Assembly: GCF_900110075.1 (NCBI RefSeq)
Contig: NZ_FOCJ01000004.1
Span: 310,001-374,000 of the forward strand
Direction of reading: 5' to 3'
DNA length: 64,000 nt
DNA from: Paenibacillus sp. OV219
GTDB taxonomy: Bacteria > Bacillota > Bacilli > Paenibacillales > Paenibacillaceae
In this document: one piece after another, positions 15,993 to 23,795 of the stretch
Layout: the number at the start of each line of letters is the position of its first letter
Position numbering within the stretch: position 1 is the stretch's first letter
Translations under genes and position numbers: made by a program
The notes under the pieces: model-generated
What the model saw: only the letters and a program-made list of their open reading frames with translations
Told to the model about the DNA's origin: nothing
The model's database searches: none

Positions 15993-17552
15993 TTACGTGC
16001 GTACTTTCACGAACACTTTCTCTTTGCCTTGGAACTCAATAACCGGGAAGCGCACTCGCCACTTGCCGTTGCCTTCATTCGTAACTTCGCCTGCAGCAAA
16101 GCCGCGCGGCTCGAAGCTGAACACTTGGTCGTAGTAGACCGTCAGCTGGATTTTATCATCTGGAAGCATACGGCGAAGCTCATAGCCGGTATTAATCGCC
16201 CAGAGGCGGAAATCCTGACTCGATTCATCACCATATACCATATAGAAGCTAGGCTCAATAACCGCATTAATAACGAGCCAGCCTTCCGCATCACGCTTCA
16301 CGTCGAACTGCTTCAGCTCTGTCGTGCCTTGCGACGTCTGGATAGCAGAGAATTGATCCTCTATCAGATCGCGAATCTTGTCCGTCGAAGCGCCTGCAAG
16401 TGACGCGGGCAGCTCCTGCGGCAGAAACTCGATCTTCGCCGGCGGGCTGTCTTCCAAATCATACAGCAGCATCTGAATGTTCAGCGATGAGATCGCGAAG
16501 TTCAGATCCGCTTGCGTCGCGTCAATACCGGACGATGTGATGCCGATCAGCTGTCCGTAATCGTTGAACAAGCCGCCACCCGAGCTGCCGTGGTCGATCG
16601 GCGCACTGATCTGGTAGAGCTGTGCCGAGTCAAAGATGATGTTGCTGATAACACCGTCCGACACCGTATTTTGCAAGCCGAGCGGGCTGCCGATTGCGAC
16701 GACATGGTCGCCTTTATAAGCGGAGAATCCGATCTCCACCGGGTCAATGCCAAGCGGCGTCTTTGTTTGAATAATAGCTAGATCGGAAGCTTTGTCGTAG
16801 CCAACAAGACCTTGAATTTCTACATCTTTGCCATTCAGCGTTGTGATACTGCCTTCCGATGCGCCTTGCATCACGTGGTAATTCGTGAGGATCTGGTTCT
16901 CACCGACAACCACGCCGCTGCCTTGTGCAATATCGGTCATAATCATGACGACTTTGCTGTCATTCTTCGCGACGATCTGCTTCGTTGTCAGAACGACAGG
17001 CGCTTTCTCCTGCTCCTTCTGCTCAGCAGCTTCCTGGGCTTTCTTCGTAATCGCTTCAATCGAAGTTATACGAATGGTATGGTTTGCTGCTAGCTGAACG
17101 TCAGCACCAAGCGCCTCCGCTACGAAACGAAGCGGGACCATTGTTGCGCCAGCGATCTGTTGCGGAGCCTGTGCAAGCGTGATCGTCTTCCCGTTCTGCA
17201 CCGCTTTCTTCGAACCGAGCTGTAGTGAGATTGTCGTACGACTTTTCACGATGAAGATCGTCTTCGTCGATGCTTCCCATGTCAAACTTGCCCCAAGCGC
17301 ATTGAAAATCGAACGCATCGGGACGAACGTTGTCCCATTAATTTGTTGAGCTGCCGGGTTAAGGGCGAGCTTCTTGCCGTCCAGGACGACTGTATATGCA
17401 GTAGATTGAGCTTTTGCGACCGCAGTCGTTGCTTTTGTGGTTGCAGTTGCAGCTGAAGCCGTGCCTGATGCCCCGATAACCGGTGATAGAATAAGACCTG
17501 CGGATACTACGGATAGCAATATGTTGCTCTTCCATTTATTTGTCCATTTCAC
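15993..17552 (-). CDS. Secreted trypsin-like serine protease with copper-amine-oxidase-like N-domain
   Basis: 519 residues. A signal peptide ends near SASAA (~35). Residues 53-163 form a copper_amine_oxidase_N-type (stalk) domain with two repeats: GTTFVPMRSIFNALGA and GATMVPLRFVAEALGA. A Glu/Lys-rich linker (170-190) leads to a trypsin fold with H226 (TNYHV), D257 (ASDLAI) and S324 (GSSGGGLF). The C-terminal ~130 residues are of unknown type. HtrA proteins carry a PDZ domain and a membrane anchor, but neither is seen here, so it is probably a wall-associated or secreted protease. It is monocistronic. Confidence 0.88.
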   Translation of the reverse strand: MKWTNKWKSNILLSVVSAGLILSPVIGASGTASAATATTKATTAVAKAQSTAYTVVLDGKKLALNPAAQQINGTTFVPMRSIFNALGASLTWEASTKTIFIVKSRTTISLQLGSKKAVQNGKTITLAQAPQQIAGATMVPLRFVAEALGADVQLAANHTIRITSIEAITKKAQEAAEQKEQEKAPVVLTTKQIVAKNDSKVVMIMTDIAQGSGVVVGENQILTNYHVMQGASEGSITTLNGKDVEIQGLVGYDKASDLAIIQTKTPLGIDPVEIGFSAYKGDHVVAIGSPLGLQNTVSDGVISNIIFDSAQLYQISAPIDHGSSGGGLFNDYGQLIGITSSGIDATQADLNFAISSLNIQMLLYDLEDSPPAKIEFLPQELPASLAGASTDKIRDLIEDQFSAIQTSQGTTELKQFDVKRDAEGWLVINAVIEPSFYMVYGDESSQDFRLWAINTGYELRRMLPDDKIQLTVYYDQVFSFEPRGFAAGEVTNEGNGKWRVRFPVIEFQGKEKVFVKVRT

Positions 17553-17666
17553 GCTGTAGGTTCCTCCAATAATCTCCCAAATCTTACATCTCTCTCTCGT
17601 AATCGTAACACTCGCAATCTTCTTTGTCTATGAAATGAATGTGAAGAAAATAATAGAAAAAGGGCA

Positions 17667-18566
17667 CTACTGCTGCTTAAATTCGGTAGGCGTCAGTCCC
17701 GTTTCTTCTTTGAAATTACGCGAAAAGTAATGAACGCTGGCATAGCCGAGACGCTCTGCAATTACTTCCATCTTCTCGCCGCTCAGCAAGTAATATTTGG
17801 CTTTGCGGATGCGTTCGGAGATGAGATACTGCTTCGGACTTTCGCCAGTGCATTTTCGAAAAAGCGATGAGAAATAGATAACGTGATAGCCGCACAGCGC
17901 TGCGAGCTCATTCACGGTCCAGTTCTTCTCCGGCTGTTTATTGATCGCCGTCAAGGCGGGATCAATCTTGCTCTGTTCCAGCGACCTTGGGCGCTTCGTC
18001 AGCTGGTTGCGGACAATGGCAGCGAGCAGCTCCGTCATGAGCGCGCGAAGGACAACCCTGAAGCCCGGCTGTTCATTCAAATATTCGTTGACGATGCGCA
18101 TGAGAATCGGCTCGAGACCCGGCAGCGTGAAGAAAGGCGGCAGCTCTAGCAGCTCATCGTTATAGAGTTCAAGCTTATAACTGCGGCGCACGCTCGTTTG
18201 AAGCTCTTCTTCGCTGCATGCTTCTATTGAATAAGCAGGGTGGACAGGCGCAAGCGACTCCTGGATGTAGGCAAAATGAATGCCGATGAAGACCGCGTCG
18301 CTTTTCACGGTGATTTTGTGCGGACAATGTGGTCCATACAGCGCGCTATCTCCAGCATGAAGGGTGTAATGCTCTTGACCGATTCGCACTTCGGCCTCGC
18401 CGGATAACAAGCAGAACAACTGGTAGTCTGGAATGATGCGCGGCCCCCACTGCTCAGCGGCTGGCACTTCCGCATGGCTCGCAAAATTCACCGTCGGCTG
18501 CAGGTCATCCATGGTGCCTAATACGATATCTGGATATGGATATGGATACGGAGGCTCTTGGGGCAT
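17667..18566 (-). CDS. AraC family transcriptional regulator with cupin N-domain
   Basis: 299 residues. Residues 30-110 form a cupin sensor (LSGEAEVRIGQEHYTLHAGDSALYGPHCPHKI), and the last ~100 residues carry two helix-turn-helix motifs (WTVNELAALCGYHVIYFSSLFRKCTGESP and IAERLGYASVHYFSRNFKEETGLTPTEF). The start has GAGGTGAT upstream and is followed by a Pro-Tyr repeat encoded by three copies of a six-base unit (18531-18548). It is divergent from the PhyH gene across 203 bases and probably controls it. Confidence 0.9.
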   Translation of the reverse strand: MPQEPPYPYPYPDIVLGTMDDLQPTVNFASHAEVPAAEQWGPRIIPDYQLFCLLSGEAEVRIGQEHYTLHAGDSALYGPHCPHKITVKSDAVFIGIHFAYIQESLAPVHPAYSIEACSEEELQTSVRRSYKLELYNDELLELPPFFTLPGLEPILMRIVNEYLNEQPGFRVVLRALMTELLAAIVRNQLTKRPRSLEQSKIDPALTAINKQPEKNWTVNELAALCGYHVIYFSSLFRKCTGESPKQYLISERIRKAKYYLLSGEKMEVIAERLGYASVHYFSRNFKEETGLTPTEFKQQ

Positions 18567-18769
18567 ACGGCTGAATCACCTCGATTAGCAGGATATTTGA
18601 AAAGTGCAAAGCCCTGTTTCGTATCTGTAAATACACCGCTTACAATCTACGTTATGCTTAGCACATGGAGTTGAAGGCAGAAGGCAAGGTACAAACGATA
18701 ACACGTTAAAACGCAATGAGCAATACGCAATTCGCAAGCAATCTACTCATTATAGGGGGAATGGTTTCT

Positions 18770-19603
18770 ATGCTAAGTCAAGCACAAATTGCAGAGTTTG
18801 AAAACAACGGTTTTTTAAAAGGTGACGTCGTACTGAGTGACGCCGAGGTAGAAGAGCTTCGCGAAGAGCTCGATAAAGTAATGAACGGTGAAACGGTGAA
18901 GAAGCCTGTGCTGAACCACAATATGCTGGGCTCGGATTCCCCTTACGACAATATGAAAATGGTTGCAAGCGCGAAGGTCGTCCAAATCGTTAATATTTGG
19001 CTAGCCAGCGACCGGTTCCTGCAGCATGCCGGTCATCCGACGATCTGCGAAGAAGTGGCTCAGCTGTGCCATTCCAACTCGCTGCGCATCTGGCATGATC
19101 AAATCCAATATAAACCGCCGATTACTGGCGGACCTACGGCATGGCACCAGGATCACCCGCTGTGGCCGATCATCCAGCCTGCCGACCTTGTCAGCGCATG
19201 GGTCGCACTTGATGATGCCGTCATCGAGAACGGCTGCATGTGGATGGTGCCCGGCAGCCATAAGTGGGGCAACCACCAGCGCTACCTGTCCAGCACGAAG
19301 GAGTTCAAGCCTTTCCACAAGCAGCCGGAAATGCTGCCGAACAACGCGAACGTTGAAGCTGTGCCGTTCGAGATCAAGAAAGGCCAAGTGGGCTACCACC
19401 ACTGCCTGACTTGGCACGGCAGCCCGCACAACCGCTCCGAGATGAAGCGCCGCGCCATCGCCGTGCACTACATGCCAGGCCACACTCGCTACGAGCCGAT
19501 CGGCGAGCACGTCATGCTCTCCTACGTCAACGTAAAGCCAGGCGAGCTGCTCGTTGGCGATCATTTTCCAGAGGTGTACCGGAAGCAAGGGGTACAGGTG
19601 TAG
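18770..19603 (+). CDS. Phytanoyl-CoA dioxygenase (PhyH) family Fe(II)/2-oxoglutarate oxygenase
   Basis: 277 residues. The iron ligands are seen as WHQDHPLWP (H and D, residues ~125-133) and the later TWHGSPHNRS (H, with R for 2-oxoglutarate). SAWVALDDA and GCMWMVPGSHKWG are typical of PhyH proteins. The ATG at 18770 was chosen because AGGGGGA lies 9 bases upstream; an ATG 9 bases earlier directly abuts that site. The substrate is unknown; bacterial members hydroxylate diverse small molecules. The divergent AraC gene suggests induction by its substrate. A strong terminator follows. Confidence 0.88.
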   Translation: MLSQAQIAEFENNGFLKGDVVLSDAEVEELREELDKVMNGETVKKPVLNHNMLGSDSPYDNMKMVASAKVVQIVNIWLASDRFLQHAGHPTICEEVAQLCHSNSLRIWHDQIQYKPPITGGPTAWHQDHPLWPIIQPADLVSAWVALDDAVIENGCMWMVPGSHKWGNHQRYLSSTKEFKPFHKQPEMLPNNANVEAVPFEIKKGQVGYHHCLTWHGSPHNRSEMKRRAIAVHYMPGHTRYEPIGEHVMLSYVNVKPGELLVGDHFPEVYRKQGVQV

Positions 19604-19623
19604 GTTGTTGGGGTTCGTTGGGA

Positions 19624-19648
19624 GCCGCGCGGAATGCGCGGCTTTTTT
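19624..19648 (+). terminator. Terminator of the PhyH gene
   Basis: GCCGCGC-GGAAT-GCGCGGC is followed by six T residues, 20 bases after the stop. Confidence 0.92.
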
Positions 19649-19812
19649 GTTTTGGCGTACCACCCCTCCCGTCTCCTCGCGAATAGAGGCTTTTTCCTCT
19701 CTCAACTTTGCGATTTTCCACGATTTTTCTCTCCCGCCATTTGTGCGCAATCGCTTCTTTCGGTATAGTAGATGCGATAACCAATTCGGATCGTACTAGG
19801 AGCGTCAGATAG

Positions 19813-20973
19813 ATGAATAAGAAACATTCAGCAAGACCGCCGAAACAGCAGCAGTCCCCACGGGCGGGAAACGCTTCGCGGCGTGAGCCTGCAGCGCCGG
19901 CACAGCCGCAGCAAGGCAGCGAACGCGCGCCAGGGCAAACGCAGCGAACATCCGCGCAAGCTCCTCGTCAATACGGCAAATCCGCAGCGGCAGCTCTGGG
20001 AAACCGACGACCAGCCGCAACACAGCCGCAAGGCAGCGCCAAGCCTGCACGACGCTCTGCTCCAACACCGCGCCTGGCAGCGTCAGCGCCGAGCAAAAGC
20101 TATGAAGTGCAGGAGCAGATGGAGCTGCTCACCTTCCTGCTGCAAGAGGTGAAGGGCGAAGGCCGCAACGCAATCAAAGCGATGCTGAGCCGCGGGCAGA
20201 TCGCCATCAATGGCACACCGCAGAGAGTGTACAATTACTTGCTGCAGCCAGGGCAAACAGTGACGGTGTCGAAGGAGCGTATTATTGAGACTCCACCGCT
20301 CATCGGTCTCACGATCCTTCATGAGGATGCGGATGTCATCGTCGTAATTAAGGAAGCAGGCCTCTTATCCATCGCTACCGATCAGGAGTCCGAGCTCACC
20401 GCATATCGGCAGCTGACGGCACATGTTCGTGCCAGCAATCCGAGCGGACGTATCTTCGTCGTTCACCGTCTGGACCGTGATACTTCAGGTGTCATGATGT
20501 TCGCCAAGAGCGAGAACGTACAGCAGCAGCTGCAGACGACTTGGCAAGATACGGTCAAGGAACGCACTTACATTGCGCTCGTCGAAGGTAAAGTAAGGAA
20601 GCAGGAAGACACGATCTCCTCTTACCTCAAAGAAAGTAAGACGTTAAAAATGTACTCCACCTCGAACCAGCCTGACGCCCAGCACGCTGTCACGCATTAT
20701 AAGGTATTGGAGCAAAACAGCAATTTTTCACTGCTTGAGGTGTCGCTCGAAACGGGACGGAAGAATCAAATCCGCGTACATATGGAAGACATCGGTCATC
20801 CGATCGTCGGCGACAAGAAGTACAGCTCCCGATCCAAAGCGCTGAACCGCCTTGGCCTGCACGCTCGTGTGCTTGCATTCGTGCATCCGACAACGGGCAA
20901 GCTGGTTCGCTTTGAGTCTGACATTCCGCGTGCGTTCTTCCAGCCCTTCAAAGAAGGCTTTACTCGCAAATAA
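19813..20973 (+). CDS. RluA family pseudouridine synthase with long disordered N-terminus
   Basis: 386 residues. Residues 1-95 are low-complexity, rich in Q, A, P, R and S, and probably disordered. An S4-like RNA-binding part follows (~105-155, AIKAMLSRGQIAINGTPQ). The catalytic domain has HRLDRDTSG with D221 as the nucleophile, and later ETGRKNQIRVHM and GDKKYS. Relatives modify uridines in rRNA or tRNA. A basic tail of this length is unusual in RluA proteins and may add RNA or ribosome affinity. The ATG lies at the end of a 209-base gap with weak ribosome-site matches (AGGAGCGTCAGATAG). The WYL regulator gene follows by 18 bases. Confidence 0.9.
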   Translation: MNKKHSARPPKQQQSPRAGNASRREPAAPAQPQQGSERAPGQTQRTSAQAPRQYGKSAAAALGNRRPAATQPQGSAKPARRSAPTPRLAASAPSKSYEVQEQMELLTFLLQEVKGEGRNAIKAMLSRGQIAINGTPQRVYNYLLQPGQTVTVSKERIIETPPLIGLTILHEDADVIVVIKEAGLLSIATDQESELTAYRQLTAHVRASNPSGRIFVVHRLDRDTSGVMMFAKSENVQQQLQTTWQDTVKERTYIALVEGKVRKQEDTISSYLKESKTLKMYSTSNQPDAQHAVTHYKVLEQNSNFSLLEVSLETGRKNQIRVHMEDIGHPIVGDKKYSSRSKALNRLGLHARVLAFVHPTTGKLVRFESDIPRAFFQPFKEGFTRK

Positions 20974-20991
20974 TAAGGAGGCAGCTTGGGC

Positions 20992-21978
20992 ATGTCCAAA
21001 GCAGATAACATGCTGGCCATTCTATGGCTGCTCAAAACGAATAAACGCACGACCGCCAAGCAGCTGGCTGAAGCGCTCGAAATGCACATCCGTACCGTAT
21101 ACCGCTACATAGATGCGCTGTGCGCGAGCGGTGTTCCGATAGTCGCCGATGCAGGACATAACGGCGGCTACAGCCTGCTTGAGCACTTCAAGGAATCCCC
21201 TCTTTTCTTCGACCTCGATGAACAGAAGGCGCTCGTACAAGCTGCGCTTTTCGCGGAGGAAGCGGGGTATCCGTACACAGATGTGCTCAAGCGAGCCATA
21301 ACGAAGCTGAAACGCTACACGAACGAAGAACAGCGCAGCGAGATTGACCGACATCTAGCCGGCTTTGAGGTCATAAACGCGGCAGCACACACAAGCATCG
21401 GCATTGAACCCCTCTTGCAGAAGCTGGAGCAAGCCGTCGCTAGCTGCAGCACACAGCTCATTGCCTACCAAAAAGGCTTCGGTCTGGACGTTGAGCAGCG
21501 CCGCATTAATCCATACGGTCTCATCCACTGGCAGGGTAAATGGTACATGATCGCCTTCTGCCATCTCCGCGAAGACATCCGCAGCTTTCGAGTTGACCGC
21601 ATTCAGACAATCACCGGGTCAGATGATCGCTACGAGCGCCCTGCCGACTTCTCGGCACGCGATTATCTCAGGCAGAACATGAAGCCATGGCTAACAAGCG
21701 ACGAGCCGCTCGTACGTGTTGTCATCAAAGGGCACCCGCGCGCATTGGAAGCATTGACAGAACATTGGCTATTCAATGATTCATTGATTGAGCGCATGAG
21801 CGATGAGGCACATTTTATGATGGATGAGAAAGCACTGCTAACTTACATCCCCCACCATCTGCTCGGCTACGGTATGCGCATTCAAGTTCTGGAGCCGACA
21901 ATTCTCCGCGAGCATCTGATCGAACTAATGACAAAACTACTCGTTTATTATCAAGATCCGACAAATTTCGATAAATGA
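20992..21978 (+). CDS. HTH and WYL domain transcriptional regulator
   Basis: 328 residues. The N-terminal HTH reads NKRTTAKQLAEALEMHIRTVYRYIDALCASGVPI. The WYL domain (about 135-225) includes NPYGLIHWQGKWYMIAFCHLREDIRSFRVDRI, a ligand-binding signature, and is followed by a WCX-like C-terminus. WYL regulators respond to nucleotides or small ligands. AAGGAGG precedes an ATG at 20992 by 10 bases; a TTG at 20986 is closer to it and remains possible. It is the last gene of a short unit with the pseudouridine synthase. Confidence 0.9.
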   Translation: MSKADNMLAILWLLKTNKRTTAKQLAEALEMHIRTVYRYIDALCASGVPIVADAGHNGGYSLLEHFKESPLFFDLDEQKALVQAALFAEEAGYPYTDVLKRAITKLKRYTNEEQRSEIDRHLAGFEVINAAAHTSIGIEPLLQKLEQAVASCSTQLIAYQKGFGLDVEQRRINPYGLIHWQGKWYMIAFCHLREDIRSFRVDRIQTITGSDDRYERPADFSARDYLRQNMKPWLTSDEPLVRVVIKGHPRALEALTEHWLFNDSLIERMSDEAHFMMDEKALLTYIPHHLLGYGMRIQVLEPTILREHLIELMTKLLVYYQDPTNFDK

Positions 21979-21999
21979 AGGAATTGTAAAGCAGCGTGA

Positions 22000-22037
22000 G
22001 AAAACGAGAGATAAAAAGGTAAAACCTTCTCGTTTTC
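22000..22037 (+). terminator. Terminator-like hairpin after the WYL regulator gene
   Basis: GAAAACGAGA and TCTCGTTTTC form a perfect 10-bp stem with an inner AAGG/CCTT stem. The downstream T-run is interrupted (GCTATATTTTGATTTTT), so strength is uncertain. Confidence 0.6.
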
Positions 22038-22349
22038 GCTATATTTTGATTTTTCTGAATATTTACTAAATAGGCGAATTGCCTGTACACTAAGGTCAGA
22101 TCAAACAAGACGCACTCGCTTCTCAAACCGAGGGAAACCAAGGAAACCGGCAAACCAGCGAGTGGCTCTAATGATCAACCAGCTTAACAAGTTCTAGTAG
22201 AGAGGGGATAGTCCATTGAAATAGGTTAGCGAAGTATGTCCCCTATTAATTCGGGAAGGAGTATCCGGTTTAGTGATTCTGGGACATGCGGGATCATGAA
22301 AAAGGACAAGGACGACGGATATATACGGATCGCTGGGTAACAATCGAAA

Positions 22350-22448
22350 ATGCAAAGCAACACGCGAAAATGTAGGGTACAAAAATACGAAAATGGAGAG
22401 CAACGGCAGTTGTTTGAAGTGAATGGAGTGCAGGTTACAATTGAATAG
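22350..22448 (+). CDS. Possible small ORF, 32 residues
   Basis: ATG to TAG encodes a peptide that ends QRQLFEVNGVQVTIE, whose alternating polar and hydrophobic residues look protein-like. A hairpin begins 16 bases after the stop. There is no good ribosome site, and the in-frame codon 12 bases before the ATG is a stop, so it cannot be longer. It may be a remnant of a decayed gene or chance. Confidence 0.25.
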   Translation: MQSNTRKCRVQKYENGEQRQLFEVNGVQVTIE

Positions 22449-22463
22449 TAATGGTGAGTATCG

Positions 22464-22502
22464 ATAGGGATTTCGGTTGTCTTAGACAAGCGGGATCCCT
22501 AT
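22464..22502. repeat. Nested hairpin in the 21979-22753 intergenic region
   Basis: ATAGGGAT (22464-22471) pairs with ATCCCTAT (22495-22502), and an inner TTGTC-TTA-GACAA stem is centred inside. No T-run follows on either strand. It could end or protect a short transcript from this region. Confidence 0.55.
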
Positions 22503-22659
22503 TATACTGTATTCTTGCAAGCAGTCACGCTCCCCGATCTGTTTCTTCTTCCCCGTCATCGTCGCCAGTCATGGGTGCCATGTAGTTGTTTGAACGACTG
22601 TTTTCCGTATACTGTGAACGATTCAGAGAACCAGTGCCTAAGCTCCGGTTTTTTTTGGT

Positions 22660-22721
22660 TTGACATGAGGAGTAAATTTGATTACTATCTAATTAGATGA
22701 TCATTAAATTGGAATCCAATT
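22660..22721 (+). promoter_or_regulatory. Promoter and operator of the ArsR-DUF2087 operon
   Basis: TTGACA (22660-22665) and TACTAT (22683-22688) are 17 bases apart. Downstream, AATTGG-AAT-CCAATT (22707-22721) is a perfect 6-3-6 inverted repeat placed where a repressor would block transcription. It is the likely self-operator of the ArsR-type protein encoded next. Confidence 0.6.
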
Positions 22722-22753
22722 AATCGAAACCAAATGAAAGGTAGGTCTCTGCT

Positions 22754-23371
22754 ATGATGCAGCTCGACAAAATCGTCAATTACCACAAGGCGCTGGCCGA
22801 TCCCACCCGTGTTCGGATTTTGATTCTGCTGTCGGAGGGCGAACTGACCGGGCAAACATTAGCAGAGAAGCTCTGCCTCTCCCCCCCTACGATTACCCAT
22901 CACGCCGCCAAGCTGCGTGCCGTCAGCTTAATTCATGAACGGCGCGATAAGAACGCGATCTATTTCTCGCTGGACCGCTATTTCTTGAAGCAGTATGAAA
23001 GCTCGCTCCAGTCTATTCTGGCGAAGCCAAACGAAAATACAACAGAAGCAAAGGAGCTAGAAACGATGGATGAGAAGAACGAGCGGCTGAAGCAGTCCGT
23101 CCTGCGCAATTTTATAACTGCTGATGGCAAGCTGAAGCATATTCCTGCGCAGTTGAAGAAGAAAAGAATCGTGCTGGAGCATCTTGCGGAGCAGCTTGAG
23201 GAAGGCCGAAAATATACGGAGAAAGAACTTAACACGTTCATTCAGCAGTACCATGCCGACTTTGCGACGATTCGCCGGGAATTCATCATGCACGCTTACT
23301 TGTATCGTGAACAAGAGGTCTATGAACGGAACCCGTTGGAAATGTGGGAACGCTGGGAGACATTATCTTAA
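22754..23371 (+). CDS. ArsR family regulator with C-terminal DUF2087
   Basis: 205 residues. The winged helix occupies residues 1-85 (HKALADPTRVRILILLSEGELT, LSPPTITHHAAKLRAVSLI). After a Glu/Thr/Asn linker, residues ~108-200 form a DUF2087 domain (RNFITADGKLKHIPAQLKKKRIVLEHL, YTEKELNTFI, MHAYLYRE). DUF2087 occurs alone or fused to HTH domains and its ligand is unknown. There are no paired cysteines for metal sensing. It is co-transcribed with a small ABM-type monooxygenase gene that starts 24 bases after its stop. Confidence 0.88.
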   Translation: MMQLDKIVNYHKALADPTRVRILILLSEGELTGQTLAEKLCLSPPTITHHAAKLRAVSLIHERRDKNAIYFSLDRYFLKQYESSLQSILAKPNENTTEAKELETMDEKNERLKQSVLRNFITADGKLKHIPAQLKKKRIVLEHLAEQLEEGRKYTEKELNTFIQQYHADFATIRREFIMHAYLYREQEVYERNPLEMWERWETLS

Positions 23372-23394
23372 GCCAAATGGAGGCACCGATCACA

Positions 23395-23730
23395 ATGAGC
23401 CATTCGAACTCGAGTATTGCAAAAATACCTGAACCTCCTTACTATGCCGTCATTTTCACCTCTGAACGTACGGATGGCGATAACGGTTATGGCGCGATGG
23501 CGGATCACATGGTAGAGTTAGCCGCCGGTCAACCAGGCTTCCTCGGCGTGGAGAGCGCAAGAGAGAGCAGCGGAGTCGGCATCACCATCTCTTACTGGGA
23601 GTCGCTCGAAGCGATTAAGAACTGGAAAGAGAATCCGCTCCATCTCGTTGCTCAGCGCAAAGGACAGACGGACTGGTATGCGGAATACGGCGTAAGAATT
23701 AGCCGCGTGGAACGGCAATACTTTCTCTAA
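23395..23730 (+). CDS. Antibiotic biosynthesis monooxygenase (ABM) domain protein
   Basis: 111 residues with a single ferredoxin-like ABM fold: YYAVIFTSERTDGDNGYGAMADHM, QPGFLGVESARE, ITISYWESLEAIKNWKENPLH. The ATG at 23395 is preceded by GGAGG 11 bases upstream; the longer frame starts inside the previous gene. Members include quinol and small aromatic monooxygenases and many proteins of unknown role. The co-transcribed ArsR-DUF2087 repressor suggests induction by a reactive or aromatic compound. Confidence 0.8.
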   Translation: MSHSNSSIAKIPEPPYYAVIFTSERTDGDNGYGAMADHMVELAAGQPGFLGVESARESSGVGITISYWESLEAIKNWKENPLHLVAQRKGQTDWYAEYGVRISRVERQYFL

Positions 23731-23736
23731 ACAAAC

Positions 23737-23790
23737 AAGGGCCGCCTCACGATCCGGATTCATCTCGATTCCGATCGGAGCAGCCCTTTT
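23737..23790. terminator. Bidirectional terminator between the ABM gene and guaB
   Basis: AAGGGCCGC and GCAGCCCTTTT form the outer stem, with GATCCGGAT/ATTCCGATC partly pairing inside. It lies between convergent genes. Confidence 0.75.
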
Positions 23791-23795
23791 GCTAT

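Larger units (their letters stand above)
21979..22753. other. 775-base intergenic region with hairpins and no clear gene
   Basis: The region holds the WYL-gene terminator (22000-22037), inverted repeats CACTCGCT/AGCGAGTG (22113-22164) and AGGGGA/TCCCCT (22202-22245), a possible 32-codon ORF (22350-22448), a nested hairpin (22464-22502) and the promoter and operator of the ArsR-DUF2087 gene (22660-22721). Longer open frames here on either strand lack ribosome sites and family signatures. Confidence 0.6.

Noticed and set aside
19001-19750. A 249-codon minus-strand frame opposite the PhyH gene
   Set aside because: It reads antisense through the iron-binding motifs of PhyH and through its terminator.
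22070-22460. c-di-GMP or c-di-AMP riboswitch
   Set aside because: The AAACC-type repeats near 22130-22160 recall a riboswitch core, but the rest of the consensus is missing and the nearest downstream gene has its own promoter.
22194-22700. Open frames of 60-90 codons on both strands in the intergenic region
   Set aside because: They lack ribosome sites, overlap each other and have no family features.
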